In this document: one piece after another, positions 1 through 11,200 of the stretch | Numbering within the stretch: the stretch's first letter is position 1 | Layout of the letters: each line of letters begins with the position of its first letter | Source of the DNA: Akkermansia sp. | GTDB lineage: Bacteria > Verrucomicrobiota > Verrucomicrobiia > Verrucomicrobiales > Akkermansiaceae | DNA length: 48,588 bases | Assembly: GCA_017517385.1 (NCBI GenBank) | Contig: JAFWZG010000023.1 | Coordinates: 1-48,588, forward strand | Reading direction: 5' to 3' | Notes under the pieces: generated by a model | What the model was told of the DNA's origin: nothing | Database searches by the model: none | What the model saw: only the letters and a program-made list of their open reading frames with translations | Program-made: the position numbers and the translations under genes

Positions 1-1799
1 AATGAGTTCTCAAAGCGCCGATTTGTCATACCACTGATGGAAACAGACGTTGCTCCCAGATAACCACCGCGATACGCAGTTGAGCTGCTATCCGTCACAT
101 TCAGGTTGATGAAGCTTGCCGTGGAAGTCTTACCATCGCCCGTCATCGTGATGCTGTCTGCCAGCACTCGGAAGTTATCTGCTGTGTAGGACTTGGCGTT
201 CGTCAGCACAAAATCACCGGTGGAGGTGCCGTTCTTGACCGTCACGTCTGCGCCTTCGGACACATAGATGGTGTTGCTGATAGTGTTGCCATTGAGATTC
301 AGCGTACCATTCACCAGCTCCAGACCGGCAGAACCAAAAGCCGCGGAGTTACCGGCGACAAGCGTGCCGCCCTCCAAACGGGTGCCGCCGCTGTAATCAT
401 TAGCAGTGGAGATGGTTAGCGTTCCTTCCCCCTGCTTGGTGAGGCGGGTAATGCCGGTGAGCTTGCCTTCACCGGTGAAGATATAGTCCGCATCCTCCGC
501 GTTATTCACAATCACGCGGCTGGGCTCGATGTTGCCCACCAACTCAACAGTACCTGCGCCGGTGGAGGTGAAGATAACATTGCGGCCCTCGGTGTAGTAG
601 GCGGCATATTCGCCGGCGAACTCGGTACCCGTACCGGCATGGGCAGTCCAACCGGAGGTGGAATCCGGCAGCACGGAAATAGACTTATCGTCAGCTTCTT
701 GTGTCCAGATGGAAGTGGCGCCGGTCCATGTCAGGTCTGAGGAGGTGTACTCATTGTACATATTCACGAGCACCTCGGGAGTCTCGATATAGGAAAGAGC
801 GCTCAGGTACCAGCCTGTTTCGGAGCCTAAGCCGCCATGCTCCCACAGCTGGGTGCAGGCAGCATCCGTATACAAGCGCAGGCGCTCGCCTGCGGCGTCT
901 TCTTTCACATACAACTTGGTCACGCCGTAAGTAGTGTCAGAAGCAGAAGCAAGCAACAGGGACTTCACATTGCCATTCGCATCCGTCTCGAAACCATAGC
1001 AGGTGAAGGAATCAGAACTATCTCCACAGCTCACGCCCAGATAGGCGATCTGCCCGGGTTTGGCCTGCTTGTATACATTCTCCGTATCCGTCTCAGTCAG
1101 ACCGAAAGCCTTGATGACGGCGGCATCCAGAGCCTCCTGAGAAGAGGGATCGGTGACAACCACCGAGGCATTGTGGTCTGCAAAGTATGGTGTGAAATAT
1201 CCCGCGGCGGCATTCTGATTCTTCAGCTCCGACACCCCCTTATCACCCAAATCGGTAAAGGTATGGTCATTGGTCAGATACCAGCGGGCTGCCATGGCAA
1301 AGTCGCCGCCATCGTTAGTCCAGTTATCGTAGAAATACATGCCCACGTTTGTGGACTGAGTACCACCAAGCGCGGACTGATAGCCGGAATTGTAGGTATA
1401 ACCATAGGGCATCTCCCCTGCCTTCTGGCTAAATACACCATAATAGCTCTGCCAGTACTGAATCACATTCGCAGAGGTGCTGAGCCATGAAGTCTTATCG
1501 TCCGCACGCAATCCATCAAACATGTTGGCGGGCGCAGTCCCCTCCGGGATGTAGTTATTCAACGCGCCGAGGAACTCCGTGCTACCCGTCTGGTTATACA
1601 GCTGAGTGGCACCCATGATGGGCTGAGCATCCTTTTCCACCCAGAAGTACCCCTGCCCGTGGTCATACAGGCGGGTAGAAGCTGATACATTGCCGGCATC
1701 CACACCGGTAGCTACATAAGTGGAAGCATAGGACACCGGGAGCAGCGCCAGGCATGCGAGCAGAGCGGAACGAAGGGAAAGCGGGAGATGGAGTTTCAT
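1..1799 (-). CDS. Secreted IdeS/Mac-like pseudo-protease with autotransporter-type beta-strand region (5' part; C-terminus beyond window)
   Basis: About 599 residues are visible from the ATG at 1799; the gene runs off the left edge. It starts with a signal peptide (MKLHLPLSLRSALLACLALL, cleavage near SYAS). Residues about 85-330 resemble the IdeS/Mac (immunoglobulin-degrading) cysteine endopeptidase fold: SWLSTSANVIQYWQ corresponds to the family's C-W-x-x-S/T-x-N-x-x-x-x-W motif, and SDSFTCYGFETDANGNVKSL to the family's GHAITLWG-type motif. The catalytic Cys is Ser (TCA codon), the His position is Asp or Ser, and the TDSDD-type acidic motif reads ASASD, so it is probably catalytically inactive. 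After about residue 400 the protein becomes a Gly/Thr/Asn-rich beta-helical repeat region (LTKQGEGTLTISTANDYSGGT) typical of autotransporter-associated beta-strand repeats. Family assignment is by eye; export to the outer surface is inferred. Confidence 0.75.
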   Translation of the reverse strand, partial: MKLHLPLSLRSALLACLALLPVSYASTYVATGVDAGNVSASTRLYDHGQGYFWVEKDAQPIMGATQLYNQTGSTEFLGALNNYIPEGTAPANMFDGLRADDKTSWLSTSANVIQYWQSYYGVFSQKAGEMPYGYTYNSGYQSALGGTQSTNVGMYFYDNWTNDGGDFAMAARWYLTNDHTFTDLGDKGVSELKNQNAAAGYFTPYFADHNASVVVTDPSSQEALDAAVIKAFGLTETDTENVYKQAKPGQIAYLGVSCGDSSDSFTCYGFETDANGNVKSLLLASASDTTYGVTKLYVKEDAAGERLRLYTDAACTQLWEHGGLGSETGWYLSALSYIETPEVLVNMYNEYTSSDLTWTGATSIWTQEADDKSISVLPDSTSGWTAHAGTGTEFAGEYAAYYTEGRNVIFTSTGAGTVELVGNIEPSRVIVNNAEDADYIFTGEGKLTGITRLTKQGEGTLTISTANDYSGGTRLEGGTLVAGNSAAFGSAGLELVNGTLNLNGNTISNTIYVSEGADVTVKNGTSTGDFVLTNAKSYTADNFRVLADSITMTGDGKTSTASFINLNVTDSSSTAYRGGYLGATSVSISGMTNRRFENS

Positions 1800-1915
1800 G
1801 CTTGTGAGATTAATTGGGAGATTGTAACGATGGCAGAATCAACGCTCCTTCCATGAAATAAAAGCAATACAGAGCATATAACAAACGGAGAGAGTAGCTT
1901 CCTGCGCTAAATTTC

Positions 1916-1943
1916 AGTCTACTCCCCCTATTCCGGAAGTCAA
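1916..1943 (-). promoter_or_regulatory. Probable sigma70-type promoter of the secreted protein gene
   Basis: On the minus strand TTGACT (1943-1938) is separated by 16 bp from TAGACT (1921-1916). It lies about 115 bp upstream of the ATG at 1799. The stretch 1800-1915 is an untranslated leader in which I see no gene. Confidence 0.6.
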
Positions 1944-2060
1944 GAAAAAAAATGAGTTATTCGTTCTAAAATAAGGGAAATGAGGGCCAAAACACAGGTG
2001 CAGCCCGCCACCGCGTTGCCCCTTTGGCGTGATAAGCAATAAAGAAATCGGCCTCGCGAA

Positions 2061-2098
2061 ATAAAAAATAGCTTGGCAAACCAAAAGGCTTGCCAAGC
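2061..2098 (-). terminator. Original ssrA terminator, now cut off from ssrA by the prophage
   Basis: A 10-bp stem (GCTTGGCAAA at 2071-2080 with CTTGCCAAGC at 2089-2098) is followed on the minus strand by TATTTTTTAT. A T-run also follows on the plus strand, so it may work in both directions. It lies about 30 bp beyond the left attachment repeat. In an empty chromosome it would be immediately downstream of ssrA. Confidence 0.7.
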
Positions 2099-2126
2099 CG
2101 AAGTTTTTTCTCCGAAAAAACGGAGG

Positions 2127-2141
2127 CTGGAGGCGAGGGGA
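2127..2141. repeat. Left attachment-site core (direct repeat with 44354-44368)
   Basis: CTGGAGGCGAGGGGA is identical to the ssrA 3' terminus at 44354-44368. Flanking bases differ on both sides, so the core is 15 bp. The host side continues into the displaced ssrA terminator. Confidence 0.85.
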
Positions 2142-2232
2142 ATTAGCTTGCTTACATTCTGTTTATTACAAAGAATCGTAATAAAGTCGTAAACTTTTCA
2201 TGACATTTTTCCCGATAAAAACACCCCACTTG

Positions 2233-2264
2233 CCCACTTATGCGCCGACTAGCGCATAAATGGG
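2233..2264 (-). terminator. Hairpin after the giant virion gene, probable late-operon terminator
   Basis: A 13-bp stem (CCCACTTATGCGC at 2233-2245 with GCGCATAAATGGG at 2252-2264; one G-U) lies 16 bp beyond the stop codon at 2280. On the minus strand TTTTT follows only after about 12 bases, so it is a weak intrinsic terminator at best. The rest of 2142-2279 holds no gene that I can see. Confidence 0.5.
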
Positions 2265-2279
2265 CATAAACCATCCACC

Positions 2280-5200
2280 TCAATCGAAATAGTGCTTCAT
2301 ATTTCGCCACACCCTCGCCCCGAAGTCTATCGGGTTCATTAGAACAGCCACCGTTGTGCTCCAGAATCCTATTGAATTCCCCAGCCACCCCGTGCTGATA
2401 GCCGCCGTTTTGGACACCGTGCTTATTGCGCGCGTGTACTCTGCCAGAGAATGCTCCTTATTATCGGTCATGAACTCATAGAGCTTCCGCACAGCTCGCC
2501 AGCTGCCCTGCACATCAATGAGCGCTCGGCCCACACTAGCACGCATCCTCGCACGCTTCATCCACTCAACATCCAGCGCCTCGCCGGCCACGTTAAGCCC
2601 AACAGTCCCCAGCCCTTCCAGCATCTCGCCCACGCCCGGTATGCTGGCCATAGGCCCGTAAAACGCAGAGAGCATATATTCCCACCAGTTGCCCTTCTCC
2701 CATTCCTCCGGGTCACCCTGCAGGAAATCCAAAAGAGCCGAAATAGCAGCGTTCGCGGCGCCATAAATCAGCCACGCGCGCACCGCCGCCGCCTTCTTGC
2801 CTCCTCGCCATAGCGCTCGGCACATAGCGTACTTTGCCGTGTTCTCCGAGAGCATGTAGAACACAGCCTTCACCAGCGGATTCCGACTCTGCGCAATCTT
2901 GCTCCGGTTCAACCACCCAATGGGCTGAGCCGACAGGTTTGCCACAATGGTCGTCTGCTCCCAAGCAGCCTGCTCAGCCTCCTGCACACTGGCACCCTTG
3001 TCAATGGCGCGCTGATAGTACACATTCCACACCGGCACCAAGCTCATCGCCGTAGCGCTAGCGTCCACCCACTCCATAGGCAGCATGCTCGCCAGCAACA
3101 TCCCCTCCGTCATGCTGCTGGCCGTGTCGTTAGATCGCATAGCCTGACCAGCCATGTTACCGGCCTTGCCCTGCCTGCGGTTCTGAATGAGCGTGCTGTT
3201 CATCATGCGCTTGTACGTCATCGGCGCTTCCGCTTTCTTCATGCGTGAGAGCGTCGCAATCCATTCCCCTGTAGATATGTCGTGCGCTCCCAGAAGACCA
3301 TTAAAAATCGACGGCAACTGTCGTATCAGAGTCTGAATTCGGAAACCCAGGATAGCCACCGCGCCGCTGCCATACAGCCCGTTAATGACATCCTGAGCCA
3401 CGCCCATGTTCAGGCAATCCTGCACACCGCCCTGCTCGACAATACGAATCCAATCCTTCAGGTTCTCGTAGTCATCCTTTCCGAGCACCGAATTCATCGC
3501 CCGGTCAAAATCCGGGTCACGGGTCCAAGCCTTGAAGTCCGCCACGATGTCCTGTGTCGCCATCCAAGTGTCCGTCAGCGTAGTAGCCTGCAGGAACACC
3601 TGCAGCGCGTCCTTCGTCATGTCCAGCTCCAGATTGTGCTTCACACGCTGCTTCATCCACCCGTTGCCTGCCCCCGGCGTACCCGCCATCCCGGCCAGCA
3701 ACTGCTCGGCAGAATTCTCCTTCATACCGGTCACATTCCAGCGAGCTGCGAAATAGTTCTCCTCCCTCGTGAACGGTACACCGAACGTCGCCTCATACAC
3801 ACGGGCAATGCGCTCACCCTGTCGCGCAAACTGCTCACGCAGGCCATAGCCGAACTGCAGCATACCGTCGCCAATGAACCGCTTAAACCCGGCAATCACC
3901 TCCGGCGTATATCCCTGCGCCTCCATGCGCTCCGTATAGGTCGGCTGCTCCCACATCAGAATAGCATACAGCGCCTCGCCACGGCTCAGCCGCAGGTTCT
4001 CTTCGCGCTGCACCTTCTCCACATAGAGAGCCTCCACCGTGCTCAGCACCTTCCCCGCCTCCTCCATCGCCAGCAGACGCGCCTCCAGAGCCTCAATATC
4101 GCGCTCCGTCAACACAGACTCAGCCTCCAGCCCACCGGCCTTTTCGCGTCGGTTCATCTCCGCCTGACGTTCCTCCGGCGTCATGGCCAGTAGCTCACGC
4201 AGAGCAGCAGTCTTCACACTCACAGAACGGTACTTGGGCCTGTTAAACGTCACACCGGTCGGCAGCACCTCGTGCATGAAATCCATGCTCTTGCGCCAGC
4301 TCTTGCCAAGCGTCTCGCGGCTCAGCACCTCCAGCGCCTCCCAGCGTTCAGCCTCCCACTTCTTGATGGCCTCACCCGCCCTGTTGGCACGTCGTGCAAG
4401 GTCATCAGCGAGCTTATGCAACGGCAGATACCCACGCAGCCCCGTCAGCACAGCAGGCATACCGCTCAGGATGTCGGCAAGGTTTTTCAGCCTCTTGGTC
4501 GGCTTCTTAGCACGCTTTTTGGCATTGTACTCATTCTGCCCAACGTCGCCCACGCCATCCACCACACTGCGCACCATCGCGCGTCTGGCAGCACGTCTCT
4601 CAGCCTGCACATTGTCCCACTCGAACCGGTGGAACCACACACGCTGGCGCAGCGCCTCCAGCGCCTCCACAGCCTCCTCTGCGGTCATCGACTTCAGGTC
4701 ACCGAACTGGTCATAGAGCGTCATCTCGCTCTCCAGCTGAGCACGTCTCGCCTCGCTCAACCCATCCTTCTCTATCTCCGCCCGCAGAGCAGCCAGCTTA
4801 GCCTCCAGCTCCTCAGCGTCCATGTTCATGGCCTTAGCCACGTCTTCCAAGTCACGGTAAGCGTCAGCGCTCATCTTGCCACCCTTCAGCTTGCCGGTCT
4901 TCGGGTCCTTCTTCGGAGCCAACCTCTCAACCAGCTCCTTAATTTTCAGCACAGCCCTATCCTTAGCATGCTTGCGCAGCTGCCCGGCCACTCGGTGCAT
5001 GATAGTCTCCATAGCCTCCTGCAGCTGCATTTCGCCGTACTCCTTGGCCAAATCCTCGGCAGATGTCTGCCGGTCCAGCTCCTGCCCCTTCACAGCCACC
5101 ACATCATCAATTCCCTGGTTCAACTTCAGCCACTCCTTGATGGTCTTGTTGGCCATGTCACGAGTCATCTTCAGGTCACCCGTCGTGGCCAGCTCCGCCA

Positions 5201-8200
5201 GCACCTCCAACTTGTTCAGGTACGGATGTACACTGAAGCGGTACCCCTGCGGAAGATACGCCACAGCAGCCTTCACCACCTGCACCATCGTGCCCATCGC
5301 AGCAATCGCGTCCTCACGCTCGGTAGCGGTCTTGCTGCCCAGCTTCTTCATGCGCAGCAAAGCTCCGCGCATTTCACGCACAATCTGCTCACTGAATGCC
5401 AAGTTCGCACGGAACCCCTGCCCCGCCGCTACAACCTCACTGGCCAGAGCTTGCTCATCCAAGTTCACCATGCTGGCCGAAAAATCAAAATTCTCATCTT
5501 TGTACTTGACTAAATCCACCTTTGTCGGTACTGTAGGTGGTAAGCCATCCTTTACGGCTGAGCGCATAAGATCGAGTTTAAAGGGACTCGGCGCGTTGTC
5601 AGCTGGCGGGATGGCCTGTTTGTTTATAGCATCCTCCAATTCCTGCGCTGTATACTTGCTATATACCAAACGCCCCTGCTTCTGCAAATCCTTTATCTTG
5701 GCCAGCGCATCCAGCGGATAGGCGCTCATCAGATAATGCCCACTGTCGGAACGCTCCAACTCTATAGCAACCATTACATTACTCTTTACCCCCTTATTAT
5801 TTGTCGCTTCCATCTCAAGCACAAATACACAAGTCTTACCCGTTTCTTGGTACACAAACAGCGGGTCATCCAACTCCTCAACTGCCCTGTACACCTCCGG
5901 ATGCGCCAGATTATGCGTATACACCAGCTTGCTTATCGTACCAGGCAACGTGTACACATCCCCCTCCGGCTCACCCAGCATACGCAATACTGTCGGCATC
6001 GAGCACAAGCGCACATGAGCCTTTGAATCCATCTTGTTATATGCAGCACTCCGTATATCCGCCATTAACGTAGGCGATACACTGAACGTCACCAGCGCCT
6101 CTCCGGGATATTCCAGAGAATCGTTGAACGGCAGCCCCTCACGCTGCTCCATCGTCCCATGAACCCGCCGCTCAACATTACGAGCCTCAATCTCACCGGC
6201 CAAGCGTAGATAAAGCTCAAAATCGCTCAGCTTATCCAATTTCTCGGCAAGCTCAAACTCATGCTGCATCTGCTGCAGCCTAGCCTTCATCTTCTTCTCA
6301 AGCCCCGGGAATGCCCGCTTTCGGCTCTTCATCTTCGCCAAACGTCGCTCCACGAATTCAAGAAAGACAGCATCCGTACCACCCAAATACGGAAGCTCAA
6401 ACGCCGAATCCCCCCAGTAATTTTTGTACCCCTTCGTGTTGACATACTGTATATTAAGGTCCGTCGCCAAATCATTTAACTCCTTACGCATGCGTTCTAA
6501 CTGCGCACTATCAGCCCCGCCCTGCAGAGCGTCCTTATACTCCTTCAGCTTAGGCTTATATATCTTTTCAGCATTAAGCCACAGCAGGGTTGACTCGGCA
6601 ACCTTCATCTGAAAATCCTTCAGCGGAGAACGAGAGAGAGCATTTAATTCCCCTCTGGCAGAATCAACACTACCTCCTCGCGCATACCCCTCAATGTCCT
6701 GAATCCCGTGCTGCACCTCATGCAGCAGCGTGTTGCGCACCTGCGCCACATTAGAAAAACGAAGCACGTTAATAACAATATGCTCCCCATCCCCTGGGGC
6801 ACTCTTGTAACCATTAACCCATTCGCCCAAATCGCGCGCGTATACAGCAAGGTCTTTCAACCTCGGGTACGCTTCGTAAAGCGACGGATAATGCAACAAC
6901 TTACCCAGCGGCATAGCTTCTTCCATCGTAGCTAGTTCCTCCAGAGCCTGGACATTAACCTCAGACTCACTCGCGTCTATCTCCACACGGAGCATACCGT
7001 CATCACGCCCCCTGAACGCCCTGTGCTTTATCTTGTCCCAGTTGGCAGAAGAAGGCCCAATCACATTAAAAGTCATCATATCCTCCACAGTGTACGAGAT
7101 AGCCTCGCCCGGATACTCCAAAGTCTCATTAAACGGCAGCTCCTCACGTTCGGCCTCTGCCAGCCAGCGACGCGCCTGCACATTGCGGGACTCAATCTCA
7201 CCGGCAAAACGCCGATATTGTTTACCCTTCGGTGAATAAGCTTCAGGATTTCCCATGCGCCGCAAAAACTCCACAGCTCCACCGGGCGCAGAACCATACG
7301 CAAAACCTTCCTTGTGCTGAATCCAATGCTGCACCTCATGCAACAACGTGCTGAGCTTACCACCCTCAGACCGGTTAGCTCTGACCATTATTCGATTCAT
7401 GCCGTCACGATTCGATATCACGTATGCACCGCGCATCCGGAAATTATCATTCATCCACCACACAGGCAACTTCTTCAGCTCTGGGTACGACTCAAACAGC
7501 GCCGGGAAATCCAGAACCTCACCCAGACGATTATATCCCACCACATTTTTCATTACCCCGGCCTTCAGTATCTTCTTCGCTGACGCAGCAGACCCATCAA
7601 GCCCCAACGCAAACACCCCCAATTCGCCCATGCGTGCCAATGTAGGAAATTCAAGCCCGGCACCACGCAGCATTTGCCGCATGTAATTCTGCTCGTCCCA
7701 TGTATCAACCTTGTATACACCCTTGCTCCAATCAGCCAGCACTGCACCCCAGCGCCCGTGCTGCTCAAGTTGCTCTCGGAAAAGCTTCAATCTTGCCTCA
7801 ATATCACGCACCAATGAATCATCCATGCGATGCAGCGGAGCCTTCTTCATCTTCGCTTTGCTGCTATCCAGCTCCACACGCTCCTTCCCATCATCACGCC
7901 CCTTGAACGCCCTGTGCTTTATCTTACCCCAGTTGGCGGCGCTCGGGCCTATTACGTTGAAACTCACCCCCTGCACGTCATCGCCCTCCACCTTCTGCGG
8001 TTCTCTACCGGCAGCACGCACCAGCTCATCCACCTCGGCACGCGTCAACACCTTCGTCACCTTCATGGCTCCGGTAATAATCCACGGATCTGTCGCAGGG
8101 TTCGGATTCGTGCGATACTCATAGTAGCCATCCGTCGGCAGCTTGGGCAATCCGGCGAGAGAATGTTGGAACTTGCCGTTCTTATTCACGCCATAGCTCA

Positions 8201-11200
8201 TTGCCTCCTCCTGATAATCCACATCAGCAGCGTACTCCACCTCAGCCCACACAAAATCCTTCGGGAACAAATCCTTCTCACCCGTCACCGGATTCTTGCG
8301 GTTAAACTGCAGAGCATACGGAATCTTGCCCAAGTGCCAACCAGGGCGATAAGCCAACGTACCGCTTCCGCCCTGAGTCCCCTTGCCTCCGGCCTTCACC
8401 TGCGGTCTGTCGGTCTTACTCTCCCCGGCACGCACCCCCTCATCGGCGTCAAGCCATACCCCAACCGGCGTATCTTCACCGCCCGGGTTTGCCACCATTG
8501 GCGGGTACAACTTGCCATCCTTCTGATAGAACACTTTGTACCCTATCCCCTTCTTCTTCGGCTCCGCCTTCGTGCGAACCGAGAAGGATACATCACCCTC
8601 CAAAGGCTCATTCACGCTCATCGTTATGTCGCCACTGCTGCCATCAAACGTACCCCGGTTATCGGTGGCACTCTTTACCTGATTAGACTCAAAAGCAACA
8701 TAATCCGTGCTTGGAGGCACATCGTTCGTATCGGTAAAACCAACATCTATGACATTCCGGATAATCAATCCATCATGCCCTTTCTTTCGAGCCTCTACTG
8801 CATACCAGTTAACATCCTTGATATCATATTTTTCCCCATGCCAAGTCAAGCCTTCAAAATCCACAACAAGCGGATTCTTCAAGTTCATAAACAAAGGATA
8901 AATACCTCCTTTTCGATAAACTCCCCACGGCATGCGAGCGTGCCGCGCATCATTAGCATTCAGAATTACATTCTCAGCGTTTCCTCCGTAGTAGTCAACA
9001 AAACTTACGGCAATCTCACGGTTATCATTCGCGAAAATTGTACCGTCAGGAGCACCGGATTGGTGCCTTTCGTTCCCATCATTGAATATCTGGAACCATT
9101 GCAAACTTCCATGATACACCACCCTCGGCTCCCCATTCTCATCAACTACTTTGGAACAATTTTCTTCAATTTGCTTGACTCTCTGCCAGACATCAAGTAG
9201 TATACTCTTAGAAGCTCCTGACGTGCCGGTAACCACCCCGGTCTTGAACACGTCCAGGAGCTTCTCCTTTATTTGAACTTCATGAAGGTAAAAGCCTGTG
9301 CGAGTCTCACCTTTCATTACAACCACTTCACACACATAAGCGGCATTGCCAATTTGCACAGGGGCTGCAATGACATAACTATCCTCACCACGCCCTTTCC
9401 AGTCAGGAGCAATCTCCACCAGCACGCCTCGCTCAATCACATCATGAACAACCGCAAAAGCAGCGGATTTCAACCGTCCGACACCGTGAGCAATAGATGC
9501 CTTAACAGAGCGAGTATCCAGCACCACATCCCCTAATACCGGATTTTTTGCCACACCGCCATACTCTTTATTCCAAAACTCTGTTACCTTATCAGTAAGT
9601 TTTCTGCCATCGGGAGCAAACTCTGTTCCTGTTATAGACGCAACATCGCTCATGCGGCTCAATTGATGCACAGCAGAGTTGAACCGAGCCACCTTCTCCC
9701 AGTCACCGAACCAATCCTTAAACGCCTTAGTCCGCACCTGCAGCCACTGCAGCTCCGTCAGGTTGGTAGGCTTGCCGTTCGGCGCTTTCATGAACGTGCC
9801 GTCCTTCTCTGCGGCAGCCTTGATGTCCTCCAGCTCCTCCTCATTCACCACGCTGCTCGTAAAATCCCCATCCACCGCAGCCTCGGCAGCCTCCACATCA
9901 GCCTGCACTTCAGCCTGCGTCTTCTCCTTCTCGGCCTGCTCCTTGCGCACATCCTCACCGTGCTTCTCCTCCGCAGCATCCAGCACCGGCGTATGCGCAC
10001 GCAAGCGCCTCTTCACCCTTCGGTCAGCTGCAGCAGCCTTGTGCGCAGCCTCCACGCGCTGCATCGCCTCCAGACCATCCGCCAGCTGCAGCTCCTGCAG
10101 GAACTCCACATCCTGCGCCACCAGCCGGTCCACATCCTCGCGGAACTCCTTATCCAACTTTTCAGCGGCCTCCTTGTCCGTCAGCACCTTGTTAACCAGC
10201 TGCCCCATCTTGAACATCGCCTTAGCCTGCAGCACCCAGCTCCGAATCATCTCAAGGAACGCATTCAGCGCAGCGCTAAGCCCATTACCCTTAGACGCAG
10301 TATCAGCCAGCACCTTACTCTGCACCAGCTTGCCCATAGCCTCAATCACCGCCATACGCCTGTCACCCTCCGTCTCGCCATCCTTCAAATCACGCAGGAA
10401 CGCACCCGGCTTACCCAGCGCACCCTCCAGCTCACGCAGGTTATGAATATAGTAATCCAGAGAGCGCCCGTTCGCTTCCATGTCGCGCACCAGGTTATCC
10501 TCCGTCACGTCCTCCAGCACCTCCATAGCACCGAACTTGCCACGAGCCACACGCAGCACAGTACGCAAGCGCTTGTCAGCCCCACGCACACCCGTGCGGT
10601 TCACACGCGACTCGAAACGCTTGCTCACACGTCCCCACTCCTCATCGCTCACCGGTTTACCCTTTTTCTGCTCATAATCGTGGCGAGCCACCTTCATTCG
10701 CGCCTCCCACGCCTCACCCTGCTGAGCCAACTGCCCAAGCGGAATATGTGGGTGCACCTCCGGGTCAACATCCTCCGGTCGTGCCCCCTCACTCAGCCTC
10801 AGACCGGCAGCTCTGGCCAACCGCTGAAAATATTCATGGTTCATCTTCTGCCCCTCCGGCGACACCACCCAGCGCTCACCGTCCTTGCTCAGCGAGCCCA
10901 CCATCGCATTGGCTAGCACCATATCTGCGAACTCCAGCTGCTCCTTACCACTCAGCTGCTCCAGCCTCGCCTCAACCAGCGCGCGCCCCGTAGTCTCAGC
11001 AACAACGGTCTCAGTCACCGTGCCATCAGCCTCTCGCTCCTGCACACGCACCTGCCCGTCACCGGCCGGAATCAGCCTAGGCAATTGCCCCTTATCAAAA
11101 TAGTTTTCAAAAGTCGCCATCCCCTGCATCTGAGGGTACAATTCAGCCACATAGCTGAGCACACTACCGGCATCACTCTTGAGGCGCTCCTGAATCAGCG

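Noticed and set aside
837..1490. Open frame of 217 codons on the plus strand.
   Set aside because: It is antisense to the IdeS-like gene, whose frame has a signal peptide, promoter and family motifs.
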